DNA of 64,000 nucleotides from Crotophaga sulcirostris (GCA_013397455.1 VYZB01000338.1:552102-616101); one strand, 5' to 3'; shown: positions 1 through 11,700, counted from the stretch's first letter. A program made the numbers and translations. Notes: generated from the sequence alone by a model not told the origin.

Positions 1-860
1 CTCCCCTGCCCAGCACCCACAGTGGCTGCAGGCTCAGCCCAAGCCAGAGATCCCCTCCAGCCCCTCGCAACCCGCAGCGCCGTGCTCTCATCCTCCAGCT
101 GCCCCTTCCCCTTCCCTCTCCTCCTCGGTGCCACCTCGGCACCCCTTGCCCAGGCCCAGCAGTCCCTAGTGTTTACTTCCGTTCCAGGGAAGCAGAGCCA
201 GCTCCAGCACCTACACAGGCAGGACCTCTGCCCCATGGGTATCCTGCCCCCTTCCCCTGGTGCAGTCCCCCTCCAATGCAGTCCCTGTGCTGCAGTCCAG
301 AGGTCTGCGAGACGGGACCCAGCCTCACTGAGGATGGTGTGACATCCAGGACCACATCCCACCCTCATCCCTGGGCCAAGCTCAGCTCCAACTGCAGCTT
401 GGACAGTCCAGGACCTCGAGTCGCTGCTGGGTTTTCACTAGCTCACCCATCCCAAGACCCACTATGGGGCCTGGAGCTGGTGGCTGGCATGGACCATGCC
501 TGAACAGTGCAAGTGGGCCATGGAGCATCTGTGGGAAGCATCCTCTCTTTCTTCCCCTGGAGGCCTGAATCCCCCCAGGAGGATCAGCAGGCCTTCCTCC
601 ACTCTGAGTCTGCCTCCTTCCAGCCCCGCTCCCCATCCTGCATGGTGTGTGCAGCAGGAGCAGTTCCCATGGCAGCAAACGCCCAGGACCTCTCTGCTGT
701 TATGGGGATGACCCACCCATCATCCCTATCACCTCCTCCAAAGACCAGGCTTCCGTATTAATTCAGGGATTTCAGTAGCAGCTGAGATGAACCTGGAGAG
801 CCTTGTAGAGAGGAGGACAGCCCCAGCAGCTCCATCCTGACTGCTCTTTTCTCTGGCCAG

Positions 861-892
861 TGGGGCAGAACCAGCCTCCCCTTTATTCTCAG
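861..892 (+). other. candidate microexon (weak)
   Basis: A pyrimidine-rich tract ending in CCAG at 860 is followed by 32 bases and then by CAG|GTGAGT at 890-898, a near-perfect vertebrate splice donor. One frame reads GQNQPPLYSQ. No flanking exons, branch point or known protein support it, and such pairs arise by chance in 64 kb, so confidence is low. Confidence 0.12.
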
Positions 893-1984
893 GTGAGTTT
901 GGGGATCCTGGACCTGTGTGTGGAGAGAGATGCTGGCATCCCATCTCAGCTTGGAGCAGTCCCTACATACAAAGTTGCTTCCCCTCACTCCCTCTCCTGT
1001 GAAATGCTCTGGGGAGAAAACACACTTCAGCAAGCAGTTGAGGCTTCACCCCTCGACAGAGCACTCATTTAACTCCATCCTCCTCGTCCTTTATTTATGG
1101 GCCCTCCTTGCCCACATGTCTTCACCCTGATGGACGGCGTTAGCACACGTCCTTCTTATCCAGAACATGGGGCTTTGCAGCCACTTCTCTACTTACTGTA
1201 ATTTTTAGCTCAGACACAACCAGAACTCCCACCCTGTCTGGGCGTCTCAGCGCAGAAAACAAGACTAAACTATTTTGGGATGTTTTTCCCTTTTCCTCAT
1301 ACTTGGGTGCTTTCCCATGTGGCTAAGTCTCTGGAGTCTTGGGGAGGGTGAACCTGTTTCGCACCCCCCCAAATGATGCCTCTGGACCTCTCTGCACACT
1401 TTAACCCTGTTCTGCCCTCAGGCACCTCCTACGCGAGGCAGCTCAGTGCTCCACTTGGTTTTCTGAGCTGGAAAATGTATCCAGTGGCAGGGGATGAGCT
1501 GGGAACACAGTGAATGGGAACAATCCTCCTGGGCTCCATCCTTCTGCACAATCCTCCTCCTCACCTTGTCTGGTCCCACCTCCCCAGGGTGCCCAGAAAA
1601 CCTCACGCTACTCCCCCAAGGCAGGATGGGGATGTGGGTTTGGCTCTGTTTGTCTGGCACAGGTGAAAAAGAGCTTGGAAAATGCCTCTTTGCCTCCAGC
1701 ATTCCCATTTTAGCTCTTATTCCATGGCACCCGCTGGGGAAAAGGCCGACACTGAGCTGAAGTGACACGCAAACCTTCCCTCTCCTGCCTCCATCACAGC
1801 CAAGGGTCTCTCCATTGAAGTTTACTTAAAGGTCTAATAAAATTTCCAAACTGGAAAAATCGTTGTGTGGAGGGTTCACTTTGTTTAAAGGAAAAGGACC
1901 ATAAAGATAAAGCTGTGCCTGCTGCTCCCCTCCCGCTACCAGGGCTCGGCACAGCCCTTTCCACCCAGCCCAGCTGTGGATGGA

Positions 1985-2245
1985 GGAAGAGCTTGTTTTC
2001 CTAATGAGAAGTTTGAAGATTAAAAGGGGGGAAAAATCAGCCATTTGGAATCCTCTACTGACGCTGCAAATACCCTCGTTAATAGATATGTCTCGTTTTG
2101 TTACCTCATTTTAATTAATCATTAAACAAAGACAGCTGCCAAATTTTGGCTCTGGCTCTGAGCCTACAACTGAATTGGAGCCTTTGAAAAATAGACTATT
2201 TATGGTGCCTGGGTTTAAAGCTTAAATTTCTTGTATAAACTTTAC
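1985..2245. promoter_or_regulatory. AT-rich candidate conserved non-coding element
   Basis: The base composition switches abruptly from GC-moderate to AT-rich. Within about 40 bases near 2110-2140 lie a TAATTAATCATTAA homeodomain-type core, an AACAAAG SOX-type site and a CAGCTG E-box. A CTATTTATGG element close to a MEF2 site follows near 2198. No repeat explains the block. This combination is typical of developmental enhancers, but conservation cannot be seen from one sequence; the call is inference. Confidence 0.2.
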
Positions 2246-2522
2246 CCTTCCTAAGAATAGCGTGGGGAGTGCAGCGCCGGCTGCGTCTCTGGTGCCCCCG
2301 GCCCCAAGCCCTGCACTGAGGCCAGGAGGGAGCCACCCATGACCCCATCTCCTTGCAGAGGAGCAGCTGCACTGGTTCCAGGATGTCCCTTGCCCTGATG
2401 CTATCCCAGCCCACAAGCCTGCATGGACAGTTGCTGTTGGGCATGACCCACTCCCATGACCAAATGGAAGAGCTGGATTTTGGGCAGAGCATCCTGATGC
2501 AGGAAGGCATCCCTGTGTTCCC

Positions 2523-2840
2523 CATAGAATCATACAATCATAGAATTGCTTTGTTAGAGAAGACCTTTGAGGTCATCAAGTCCAACCACACCTGTCCACT
2601 ACTAAACCAGATCCCTGAGCACCTCATCCACCCAATCCCTCCAGGGATGGTGACTCAACCACCTCGCTGGGCAGCTGTTCCAGTGCCTGAAAACACTTTT
2701 GGTGAAGAAATTTCTCCTGATGTCTATCCTGAACCTCCCCTGGCGCAACTTGAGGCCATTTCCTCTCGTCCTCTCACTTGTTACCTGGGAGAAGAGACCA
2801 ACACCTACCTTACTACAACCTCCTTTCAGGTAGTTGCAGG
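2523..2840 (-). mobile_element. CR1 non-LTR retrotransposon, 5'-truncated 3' end
   Basis: Read on the minus strand this is the 3' part of a CR1 element. The 3' tail lies at the low-coordinate end (2523-2545), where repeats of CATAGAATCATA are the complement of the ATTCTATG tail. The body keeps CR1 landmarks such as the complement of 'ggaggttgtag' at the 5' limit near 2840 and the CAGGGATGGTGACTC block. It belongs to the group with the '...TGGTGACTCA' 3' region, also seen at 7772, 12850, 21051 and 46085. Only about 315 bp of a roughly 4.5-kb element remains, and no ORF2 sequence is kept beyond the extreme C-terminal end. Confidence 0.9.
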
Positions 2841-3913
2841 CAGCACTGGCCAGGTGTCTAAAGCTCTCCTGGGAAGTGTCTGTAACCCCTGGGAAAGGGC
2901 AAGGCATGGGGTGAAGAGCCTACCACATGTGTTAAGGCATGACTGATGCATCCAGGCCTTGCAATGCCCCCCCAACACTGGGTTTCCCATCCCTGCTTCA
3001 TACAGACACCAATACCAGGGCTCTGGCAGTTTGCACCAAAGTGCTGCCCAGGAACGAAGGGCTCCTGTGCCTTCCCCTGGATGGCAGCCTGGGACTCCAC
3101 AGGCAATGAAAGGTCACTTTTATACCTTTATACTCTCCAATTATTTTTTTTTTCCTAAGCTAAACTACCTTGGGACAGGCAGGAGCCTGCCCCCCACCCC
3201 ACAGGAACTTTCTTGGGCACCAGGGCTTGGTGCAGCTCAGCAGAGGGCACAGCAGCCCCAGCACAGACTTTGGGCTGGCTGATTTGTCGGGACCTCTGGT
3301 GCTGGGTGATGCTCTGGGGGGTGAGGCTGAAGCAGGGACTGTGGTCTCCAGGTGGGGTGTATCCCAGTGTGCTGCTCCCAGAGCACCTGGCTGCAGAGCT
3401 CACACTGCCCTGTGGTCCTGGTCTCACGGGAGTGCTTGCACACCCCCATCCTTGCACACACGTACCATGACCCAGCATCCAGTGCAAATCGATCCTTTAC
3501 ACACAGACACCATCACTCCAAGACACCCCACACACACTCCTTGCACACATGCACAGCTGAGATAAATGCATGGGAATCTGGGATGGAATCCACGCTGAAC
3601 CATGCTCAAAGCATCCCAGAAGTTATCTGACCACCTTGCAGTAGCACTGGCACCACAGTTTGGGGTAATTCCCTTGCAGTAGTACTGCAAGACCCTGTGA
3701 TTTTTGAGCAAGGCTGTGCCACGGTCTGCAAGCCCTTTGTGGGATCTCCACTGCTGCAAGATCCATGGATCCAGGCTGGGCTGCAGATGGGAATGAGATG
3801 ATGTGCTGAGATGATCAACAAACAGAGGTGAATGCAGGGAGCATGGGGCACAGACTCTGTCTGGATCCCAGGTGCAGGACATTTAACCTTTCCAGCACCT
3901 AAGGAGCAACTGA
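2841..3913. other. unique DNA with CA-rich low-complexity patch
   Basis: No gene is recognised. A CA-rich patch (CACACACTCC, TTTACACACAGACACC and similar) spans about 3435-3555 and creates artificial open frames. The rest is unremarkable unique sequence between two CR1 copies. Confidence 0.5.
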
Positions 3914-4437
3914 GATAGAATCATAGAATGGTTTGGGTTAGAAGGGACCTTAAAGATCATCCAGTTCCACCTCCCTGCCATAGGCAGAGACACCTCCCAC
4001 CAAACCAGGCTGCTCAAAGCCCCATCCAACCTGGCCTTGAACACCTCCAGGGATGGGGTATCCACAACTTCCCTGGGCAACCTGTGCCAGTGCTTCCCCA
4101 CCCTCATTGTGAAGAATTTCTTCCTAATGTTTGATCTAAGTCTTCCCCCTTCCAATTTAAAGAGCCCCTCCCCAGCTTTCCTGGAGCCCCTTTCAGTACT
4201 GGGAGGCTGCTCTAAGGTCTCCCTGCAGCCTTCTCTTCTCCAGTCTGAACACCCCCAACTCTCTCAGCCTGTCCTCATAGCAGAGGTGCTCCAACCCTTC
4301 GATCATCTTCGTAGCCTCCTCTGGACCTGTTCCACCAGTTCCATATCCTTCTTATGCTGGGGATTCAGAACTGGACACAGGACTTCAGGTGGGGTCTTAT
4401 GAGAGCGGAGTAGAGTGGGAGAATCCCCTAAGGAGTA
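3914..4437 (-). mobile_element. CR1 retrotransposon fragment with ORF2 C-terminal end
   Basis: This is a minus-strand CR1 of about 525 bp. Its tail starts at 3914 with ATAGAATCATAGAATGG. The classic 3' UTR follows, then the part that encodes the ORF2 C-terminus: minus-strand frames give EGGRLRSNIRKKFFTMRVGK and, after frame breaks, the CR1 signature around 'HHGGYEDRL...'-like positions near 4270-4330. The 5' limit near 4437 falls just upstream of the 'QLWNPQHKK' block. Frameshifts and stops make it non-functional. It belongs to the abundant GGTTTGGGTTGGAAGGGACC group, with copies at 7019, 17830, 22566 and 29745. Confidence 0.93.
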
Positions 4438-7018
4438 GGAGGAAGAATCACCCAGCACAGCTGCTGGTTGCACCCCGGAGCCAGGTTGACAGTATGAAGA
4501 GCCATGAGGATGATGTGTCCCATGCAGCCCCCGTGGTGCTGAGCATGGCCAGGACTAAGCTCTGCAGCCGTGGGGTTGCCCTGGCCAGCTGAGGTCCTGC
4601 TCGGGACAGCGTGGCTGTGCTGGGATGCACAAGGGCTCCTGCTGACCTGCCTCTCCTGTCTCGGGAGGGAACGCAGCCAGGCTGCAGGACGAAATCTTCC
4701 AGCTGTGGCCGGGAACCCACAGCTCATATTTCACCCGGCTCACTGCTCTCCTACTCCGGTGACACCGAACGCGTGTCACAGGCGCTGGAGCAGGCTGACA
4801 GCCCCCTCCCACCCACGCAGCCTCAGCCCCTGATCCTCTAGCCTCTGCCCTCGGCTCCCACCTCAATGGTTTAAACAATCTGTCGGATATGCAGCCCCCA
4901 TGGTGCTGGGGTGCTGAAGCTTGGTGGCAACCCCACGTGGCATGGGCAGTGCCACACATGCCAGGTCATGTCCCCAGCACGTGTCTGGATCCAGGATGCT
5001 GCCAGATCCAACCTCTGCATCCCACCTCTCCCCAGAAACCCCCTAGGACACCCCTGGTCTCCCTGTCCTGAGCAAAGCTCAAGCACCCGTGGGCGTGCAC
5101 GGTGGCACAGCCACCCCACTGGCACGCTGCCATGATCCATGGAGAACTGCAGTGCCCATGGGCAGATGGGAGGCACAGCAAATGCCCCCATGTTCCCGTG
5201 CTGGGTGCTCACATGCCTTGTGGGAAATTCCTCCTCTGGCCCAGAGCATTACCTAGCTGCCATGCGGTTGGCCCCACTGCACAGCTGGAATGCAAGTCTC
5301 CCTCTGAAAGCTACCTGTGAAATGGACCCATCACCCTTAAGAGCTCCCTCTCTGCCCCTCACCCTGGCCTGGCTGCCAGCATTGGACCACGACTTGGGAG
5401 TCTCTGCAGAGTGGTCCTGCCCCATCTGAGCTCTTGTGGCAAAATTGTCATAAAGACAGCAGTGACAGCATGGACAGCACATGGCTTGCTAGAAAGCTCA
5501 GAGGAAAGTAAGGTGTTCCACTGTGGTGTGAACTGTTAATTCTGAACTCTAATGATGACAGCCTAAATACCAATACAGCTAATATACAGTCCATTAGCAG
5601 AGAAATGCCTCTTCATCTCAGAAGTGTTGCTGTTTCCCTTTGCATCCCTGTCCTGAAACTTCCTGCTGCTAAAGAACACTTCCTGAGCTGCAGCTCTGCC
5701 TCCTCCAAACATACTACAAAGAGACCTCTCCAGGGCAGAGCGTTTAGATGTGACATGAAATGAACTTCCACAGGGATCATTATTCCTGTTAGATTGTTGG
5801 TGCAAGCCCTTTGGGGTCTCTGGCTTGGGTCTGTTCTAGATCAGGAGCTGCTCTGCCTAAAGGGCTCTGATCACAAGCTGCCTTGTAAACAAAGCTGGTG
5901 GGAGCTGAGGATTTATGAAAGGTCCCCTCACTACAGATGTTTGCTCAGCCAGTGGCTTCTGCACAAGCCAAAGAGCCGTGTTTGTTAGTATGAACAGTGG
6001 GGCTTCGCTGGCGGGTGAGTTTACAGCAAGATGGATATAAATAAATAGAAGAAAAAGGACTTTCCCTGCAGAGGGGAGCAGCGTCCTGCCCTCCCAGGGA
6101 AGGCTGCCTGGAGGGAAGGGGAAGTTTCTTCAAGGGAGCTACGTGCTGGTGGCAAAAACACCTACAGCGATGTTTAATTGGGTTTGGAATGGTGAAAATT
6201 TGGGGTGGGGTAGAGAAACTACCACCAGCACTTTTCCCAGCACCCAGTACAGCAGTGGCACCTGTGGGACATGTGTTGGTGGACATCATTCTGCTCCTTA
6301 TCAACTAGGAGAAAGCACCAGGGAGAGGATGTGCAGGGCAGAGACGGAAGAAGGGTGAAGAGCATGGGCAGAGAGACCTTGGGACTCAGTGTTAATGGGG
6401 AAAAGAGGCACAGTTTGAGCAGAGATACTGTCTCTTGGGCTGCTCTTGGGTTCAGATAACTTTATGTAGCCCAAGTGATGAGGACTGCACCTGAGGAGAT
6501 TTTCTCTCCATCCAAGTCCCCTTCCTGACAGCAAGAGCCTGCAAACTTCCAGGCTTCAGCCAGGCACTGAGATCCAAAGGGCTGACATAAGGGGTGGTAA
6601 AGTATAATAGTCTGCACTGGCACAGCTTAGCCCAGCTCCACTGCACGAGGTGGCCCAGGCCAGCCTAAGCCCCAAAAAGGGGTTTTACGGGTGGGAAAGT
6701 GATGGGTTTAGGGCTTTGATGCATAGATCATGTCAGAGGCATTTGGTAGCAGTTTAGTCTTCAGTCCCGAGATCCAAATCTGGTGAAATCAAGTTCTTAG
6801 GGACCTGCTGATGTAGCAAACGTGATAAAGAGCAGCTCCATTCCTGAGGAGAGGCTGTGTCCCCAGGACACAGGGGAACATAGTCTGTAAGCATCCCCTT
6901 CCTCAGCCAGTGGTGCTCCCAAAAACTGCCTTTGCTACCCTTAGACCATAGCCTGGTGCTTCCATGAGCATGAGGTCTATAGGGTGGGGGCAGCTGTGGC
7001 TGTATGGACCCATGTCTC
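4438..7018. other. unique DNA, nothing recognised
   Basis: 2.6 kb of unique sequence with no repeat family, RNA gene or assignable exon. Open frames are short (up to 134 codons) and overlap on both strands. Confidence 0.55.
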
Positions 7019-7275
7019 ATCATACAATCATAGAATCATGGAATGGTTTGGGTTGGAAGGGACCTTACAGCCCATCCACTTCCACCCCCTGCCATGGGCA
7101 GGGATACCTCCCACTGGATCAGGGGGCTCAAAGCCCCATCCAACCTGGCCTTGAACACCTCCAGGGATGGGGCAGCCACCACTGCTCTGGGCAACCTGGG
7201 CCAGGGCCTCACCATCCTCATAGGAAAACAATTCTTAATATCTCATCTAAATCTCCCCTCTTGCAGCTTAAAATC
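7019..7275 (-). mobile_element. CR1 retrotransposon 3' fragment
   Basis: A minus-strand CR1 with tail CATACAATCATAGAATCATG at 7021 and the standard GGTTTGGGTTGGAAGGGACC sequence, followed by the CAACCTGGCCTTGAACACCT landmark. It breaks off near 7275 and runs straight into a GC-rich minisatellite. A separate plus-strand CR1 starts about 500 bp away, so the two elements lie with their 5' ends facing each other. Confidence 0.92.
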
Positions 7276-7282
7276 TACTGCC

Positions 7283-7640
7283 CAGAGGTCCTGCTGCCTG
7301 GGGGGTCCCCATTGCTCAGGGATCTCTTGCTGCCTAGGGTCCCCATTCCTTGGGGGTGGGTCCCTGCTGCCCAGGGTTCCTTGCTGCCTGGGGGTCTTTG
7401 CTGCCTGGGAGGGCCTCTGCCCAAGGGTCTTTGCTGCCTGGGGGTCCCCATTGCTCAGGTGGTCCCCACTGCCTGGAGATCCTGCTGCTTGTGGGTCTCA
7501 CTTGCTCGGGAGTCCTGGCTGCCCCTGGGGTCCCCATTGCCCAGGGGTTACATTGCCCAGGGGTCCCATTGCCCAGGGGTCCCATCACTCAGGGGTCGCA
7601 TCACTCCAGAGTCCCCATTTTGGGGGTCCTGCTACCCTGT
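7283..7640. repeat. 16-17-bp GC-rich minisatellite
   Basis: A degenerate tandem array built on units such as GGGTCCCATTGCCCAG. The last five or six units (about 7536-7625) are the most regular, with a period of 16-17 bases; earlier units are diverged forms with CTGCTGCCTGGGG. Runs of GGG on one strand and CCC on the other alternate at short intervals, so G-quadruplex structure is possible. The near-absence of stop codons in the array gives a long but spurious open frame that continues into both flanking CR1 elements. Confidence 0.8.
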
Positions 7641-7771
7641 GCCATGGCTCTCTGCCTGGCTGGCTTTTTGGGAAAGGATGCCCAGTGACCCCCCTCTCCC
7701 AGCAGGGCAGGAGATGTCGGGGTGCTGGGGCAGGGATACGCGGGCAGGTGGGGTGGGAGGAGGCAGGGCCT

Positions 7772-8158
7772 GGGGAAGGGGCTGGAGAACAAGGGTTATG
7801 GGGAGCAGCTGAGGGACCTGGGGCTGTTTTAGTCTGGAGGAGGCTCAGGGGAGACCTCATCCCTGTCTACAACTACCTGAAAGGAGGTTGTGGTGAGGTG
7901 AGTGTTGGTCTCTTCTCCCAAGTGACAGGTGATGGGACAAGAGGTAACGGCCACAGGTTGTGCCAGGGGAGGTTTAGGCTGGATGTTAGAAAAAATTTCT
8001 TTACTGAAAAGAACATTGACAGAGGCTGCCCAGGGAGGTGGTTGGGTCCCCATCCCTGGAGGGATGTAAAGATGGGTAGATGAGGTGCTCAGGGATGGTT
8101 CAGTAGTGGACAGGTACGGCTGGACTCAAAACGTCTTTTCCAACCAATCGATTCTAGG
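7772..8158 (+). mobile_element. CR1 retrotransposon 3' fragment
   Basis: A plus-strand CR1 of about 385 bp. It starts in the part encoding the ORF2 C-terminus (GGGAAGGGGCTGGAGAAC), and a decayed frame still reads [19 protein letters not shown]. It runs through the 3' UTR to GTCTTTTCCAACCAATCGATTCTAGG at 8135-8158, where the tail is reduced to a single degraded unit. This is the TGGTTCAGTAGTGGACAGG group. It lies directly upstream of the CpG-rich block. Confidence 0.9.
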
Positions 8159-8159
8159 A

Positions 8160-8760
8160 CTCCCAGCCTCCCGGGGCCGCTCCCGAGGGGAAGCAGCCGC
8201 TCCCGCAGTCCCCGCGCCCCGGCTGGGATGCTCCTCCTCTCCCTTAACTCCCGCGATGCTGGGGTGATTGGGGTCACGCAGCGACCCCCGTGCAGGGCGA
8301 GGAGGGGGCGGTGTTGGCACCGAGCATCCCCAGGCTCCGCTCTGCCCCGCCCCTCACCCGGGCACAGGATTGGGCGCACCTGCAGGGATGCTCACCCACC
8401 CCTCACCTGGGGCAGAGACGGGCAAGGTGAGCCCACCCCTCCCCCGGCCACCCCACACCCCTGCCCGGCCACCCCACACCCCTGCCCGGCCAGCTCCCCC
8501 CGGGGCCTCCCCGCCTCCATTGCACGGGCTGCAAGAAGTTAATTTATTTTTGGAAAAGCAGCCTGGAGAGTTTGTCTTAATTCCACCCGCACCAGCTCCT
8601 TTCGCTCTATTTTAAACCGGTTCTCACTGTGCTTCAAGTTTAGAAAAACAATCCCCGCGCCCTGATAAAAGCAGCCCTAACCCGCGGAGAAAAGCAAGGA
8701 GGTCCCAAAAGCAGCATCTCCTCCAGGATACTCTAGCCCAGCCGAAAAGTTTGCAGGTAA
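8160..8760 (+). promoter_or_regulatory. CpG-rich block with TATA-like element and splice donor: promoter candidate
   Basis: From 8160 to about 8420 CpG is much denser than elsewhere in the window, with GC-box-like GGGGGCGG near 8306 and CCCCGCCC near 8346. After a 23-bp duplicated unit (about 8446-8492) the sequence turns AT-richer. A TATA-like GATAAAA lies at 8664-8670. About 85 bases downstream is CAG|GTAATT (exon end at 8756), a good splice donor. Together these could be a core promoter and a short non-coding first exon of about 8693-8756 on the plus strand. No downstream exon is recognised, so the gene it might serve is unknown. The call is inference. Confidence 0.3.
8446..8492. repeat. 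23-bp tandem duplication
   Basis: Two near-identical copies of a unit that begins CGGCCACCCCACACCCCTGC lie head to tail inside the CpG-rich block. The array is short, about two copies plus a partial third. Confidence 0.75.
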
Positions 8761-11700
8761 TTTGCATTTCCTACTTAAAAGTCTTTCTGTTCTTGTCGCT
8801 GCTTTCTCCCGGGTGCGGTTGGTTGTGTTGATGCGCGGCTCCCATGTGCTGCAGCATCTCTAGGGAGAGTGGAGGGCAGGCAGGAATTGCTGCTGCTTCT
8901 GGGCTATTGGTGGGGCCTTGGTGGCCACTTGCACCTGGTAGGGCTTGGACTATGCGCAGACCTCATGTAGGGTGGGAGCTGGTTTGGAACACAAGGTGCA
9001 TTTAGCAAATCAGGAGCTGAGGTAGGCAGGGAAATCAGGAAAGGATGGCTTTGCACAGGGAGGGTGATGGCGAAGGGCCATGTGGGGTTCCTGGAGGTTC
9101 TTGCTTTGCTGCAGCCATTTGGAAGCTGCTCTGATGGTTGCTCCAATCCAGCCAGTGCAGAGGGTGCCCTTCCCAGTGGGGCAGGCATCCCACTTCTGTT
9201 CCTCGCACAAGAGGAGTGTGTTACAGCACCATTAACTGTGCAGGGTCATGCTGGTTGCACCAAACACTCACCGTGACTCTCCAGTGCAACCCACAAACAG
9301 TGTTTAGAAGAAGCTCCCGGCATCGCTCGTGCTCAGAAATCCGGGGCATTTATGGACCGCTTTGTTTCTTTTAAATGAATGCATTGCAAAACGCTGCCAG
9401 TCCTAAACTCCTGATGTCATGTGTTGAGCACTGAAGTGCTTGGGGGAGGTTTTGTCAGCCTCGTGCAGGGCTTTCTGGTGTTCCAGGGTTAATGGTTTCG
9501 AAAGCTCTGCCTTGGCAGCTGTGGAACAGTTCCAGTTCCAGTACAGCTGGACCATGCAGGGGCGGGATGGGTGGCAGTGACACCAGGATGGGGCTGTACC
9601 CTCCCTTTCCTCGCAGACTGCAGCACCCAGTGCTGCCCATGTCTCCTCATTGCAGCAGCCCCCAGGGCGTACACATGTTTTTTTCACAAAGGAATGAGTG
9701 TTCAGGTTTTAGTGCTGTGTGTTAAAATTGCTGCTTTGCTAACATCCGTCTCGGTCCTGAGTGATTTTCCCTACTGATGAAGGCTGCATCATTTCAGCTC
9801 TCAGTGGGGGGAAAAAAAAAACAAAACGGCAGAAAAATGGAAGTTTTTATTAGGATTTAATGACTTGATCTCTCCTGCAGATGTCATTGTCAGATGACCT
9901 GAGGGACAGCAGAAGTCAGTGACCCCACATCTCGCTCTCTGATGCTGCTCTCTCCAGTGCTATCCATGTGTTTTGGTGGTCCAGCATGCAGGCGGAGTGC
10001 AATGTGGTTTTTGTGTGGAGTTTACAGGCTAAAAATAGTTTCCCTCTCGTGCTCCATCTGAATGGGCAGCCACATATGACTGTACATGGATTTGTCTGAT
10101 AGTCCCGTTTCAGTGTAAGAGACAAAATATCTTAGTTATGGCTTTGTTCTTCAGCTAACAATGGGTAGCTAAAAATATCTGACTTTGTTCCACTCAATAA
10201 AGTTCTCTCAAGGGGAGACACTAGCGTTACATTTTTGCCAGATCTGTGCAAAACGCAGCCAAAGAAAATGCACATTTTTGCCAACAACTTTTCATAAAAC
10301 ATGTAACTAGCAGAAAACTCCGTACTGTTCTGCGAGCGGGTCTGCTGCGCATCCCGGGGTTCCTGGGAGCATCCGAGGAGGACAAGGCACATGGCATCCT
10401 CTCCATCCACCTCCTCTGTGCATGCTCCTGTTGCACCACAGGGTGCCAAGGCTCGGCGGGCGCAGGGTGCTGTGCTGCTGCCTGGCAGGAGGGGAGTGCC
10501 CCAGTGCCACCAGTGGCAGCTGCTTGGTGGTCGCTGTGGTCTCGCTCCAATTCCCTTATTTCCCATTTTATGGCAGCCATGGCTGGAGGCTGGCCAAGCC
10601 AGCCCAGTCCCGCTGTGCGAGCGCTGTGCTCGTGTTAAAGGCCTGGCATGGCTGCTGCAACGTGCTTGCAGCCTGACAGCCAGGAGGAAACCAGCAGAGA
10701 CCTCACTGGGTTGGCACGGGCCCTGTGGGGAGGAAGGAGATGGGCCCTCCCGCGCTCATCCTCATCTCCAAACACAATCGCTGCCTCTCCAGTGCGGCAA
10801 CCCCGGTGCCCTCTCTCTGGCTGCCGTGTGGGTGGTTGCTGCACCCAGAAAGGGTCAGGAGACCAGTCCCATCCTTTATGTCTATGGAGGCCAACCAGCT
10901 CCATAGGTAATATTCCCATAGGTAACAGTCCCATGTCCAGGGCTCCTTCGCTGTGCCCCTTCCTGCAGCCTTGTCACATTGCTGCTCTTCTCCAGGGTCC
11001 CTCTGTTTTCCACGTAGACACATTAAACCACTCTGGCATTCAGGGACAATTCTGAACAACAGGGAAGGTTTTGGCAGGAGCAGTCCGCTGTGCCAAGAGC
11101 ACAAAGGAGTCTCAAGGGCCCGGTGGGGTAAAGGCAGGAGTGGTTTTGGAAAGGAGCACTGTGGTGGTCACTGGGCCAAAGAAGAGCTGGGGGAGCTGGT
11201 TTGATGCCAGTGAGGAGGTTACTGATGGTGGTGGGATGCAGCCAGAGAAACTGGCCAGGGAACACTGCAAGGTTCTTCCGTGTGCTGTGGCTGAAGCAAA
11301 GCCTCTCTCTGCCTGCATGGTTACCCTGCTCCTTCACTACTGGCGTGGAGGACCTGTCTCCTGCTTGAAAGGCTGAGCTCCGAAGGTTGGCTTCCAACTC
11401 TGGGTGGACAAGTGTGGTTTTTGGGAAGAAGAGGCTGCCTGACGTGATTCATGCAGTGTTTGCTGCCGCAGTATTCCCGGAATGTACCTGTTTAATTTCT
11501 TGGCCTTCCTGCCTGCTATTGGAGAGGAGCTAAGTTAGTGTCCTGGGTATCAGCTGGCCAAGAGATCCAGCCCTGGCGCTTGTGTTCGGGGTGTGTGTGC
11601 ACCCCAGGAGCTAGGGGTGCCTTGGGCCAGAGGTGTGGAGAAATCACCTCCCCACCTGCCTTAGAGCTCCCAGCAGACTCGGGCCTTTTGGCTTGGAGCT

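Larger units (their letters stand above)
1..2522. other. unique DNA, no recognisable gene
   Basis: I recognise no repeat family or protein here. The first 1.8 kb is GC-moderate and its open frames are short and overlap on both strands, as expected by chance. A possible 32-bp microexon sits at 861-892, and an AT-rich, motif-dense block lies at about 1985-2245; both are listed separately. The stretch ends where a minus-strand CR1 tail begins. Confidence 0.6.

Noticed and set aside
7043..8083. 346-codon open frame
   Set aside because: It runs through a minus-strand CR1 read in antisense, a minisatellite and a plus-strand CR1. It is a by-product of repeats.
10029..10038. Perfect MEF2 consensus CTAAAAATAG
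   Set aside because: A degenerate 10-mer of this kind is expected several times by chance in 64 kb, and no partner motif lies nearby.
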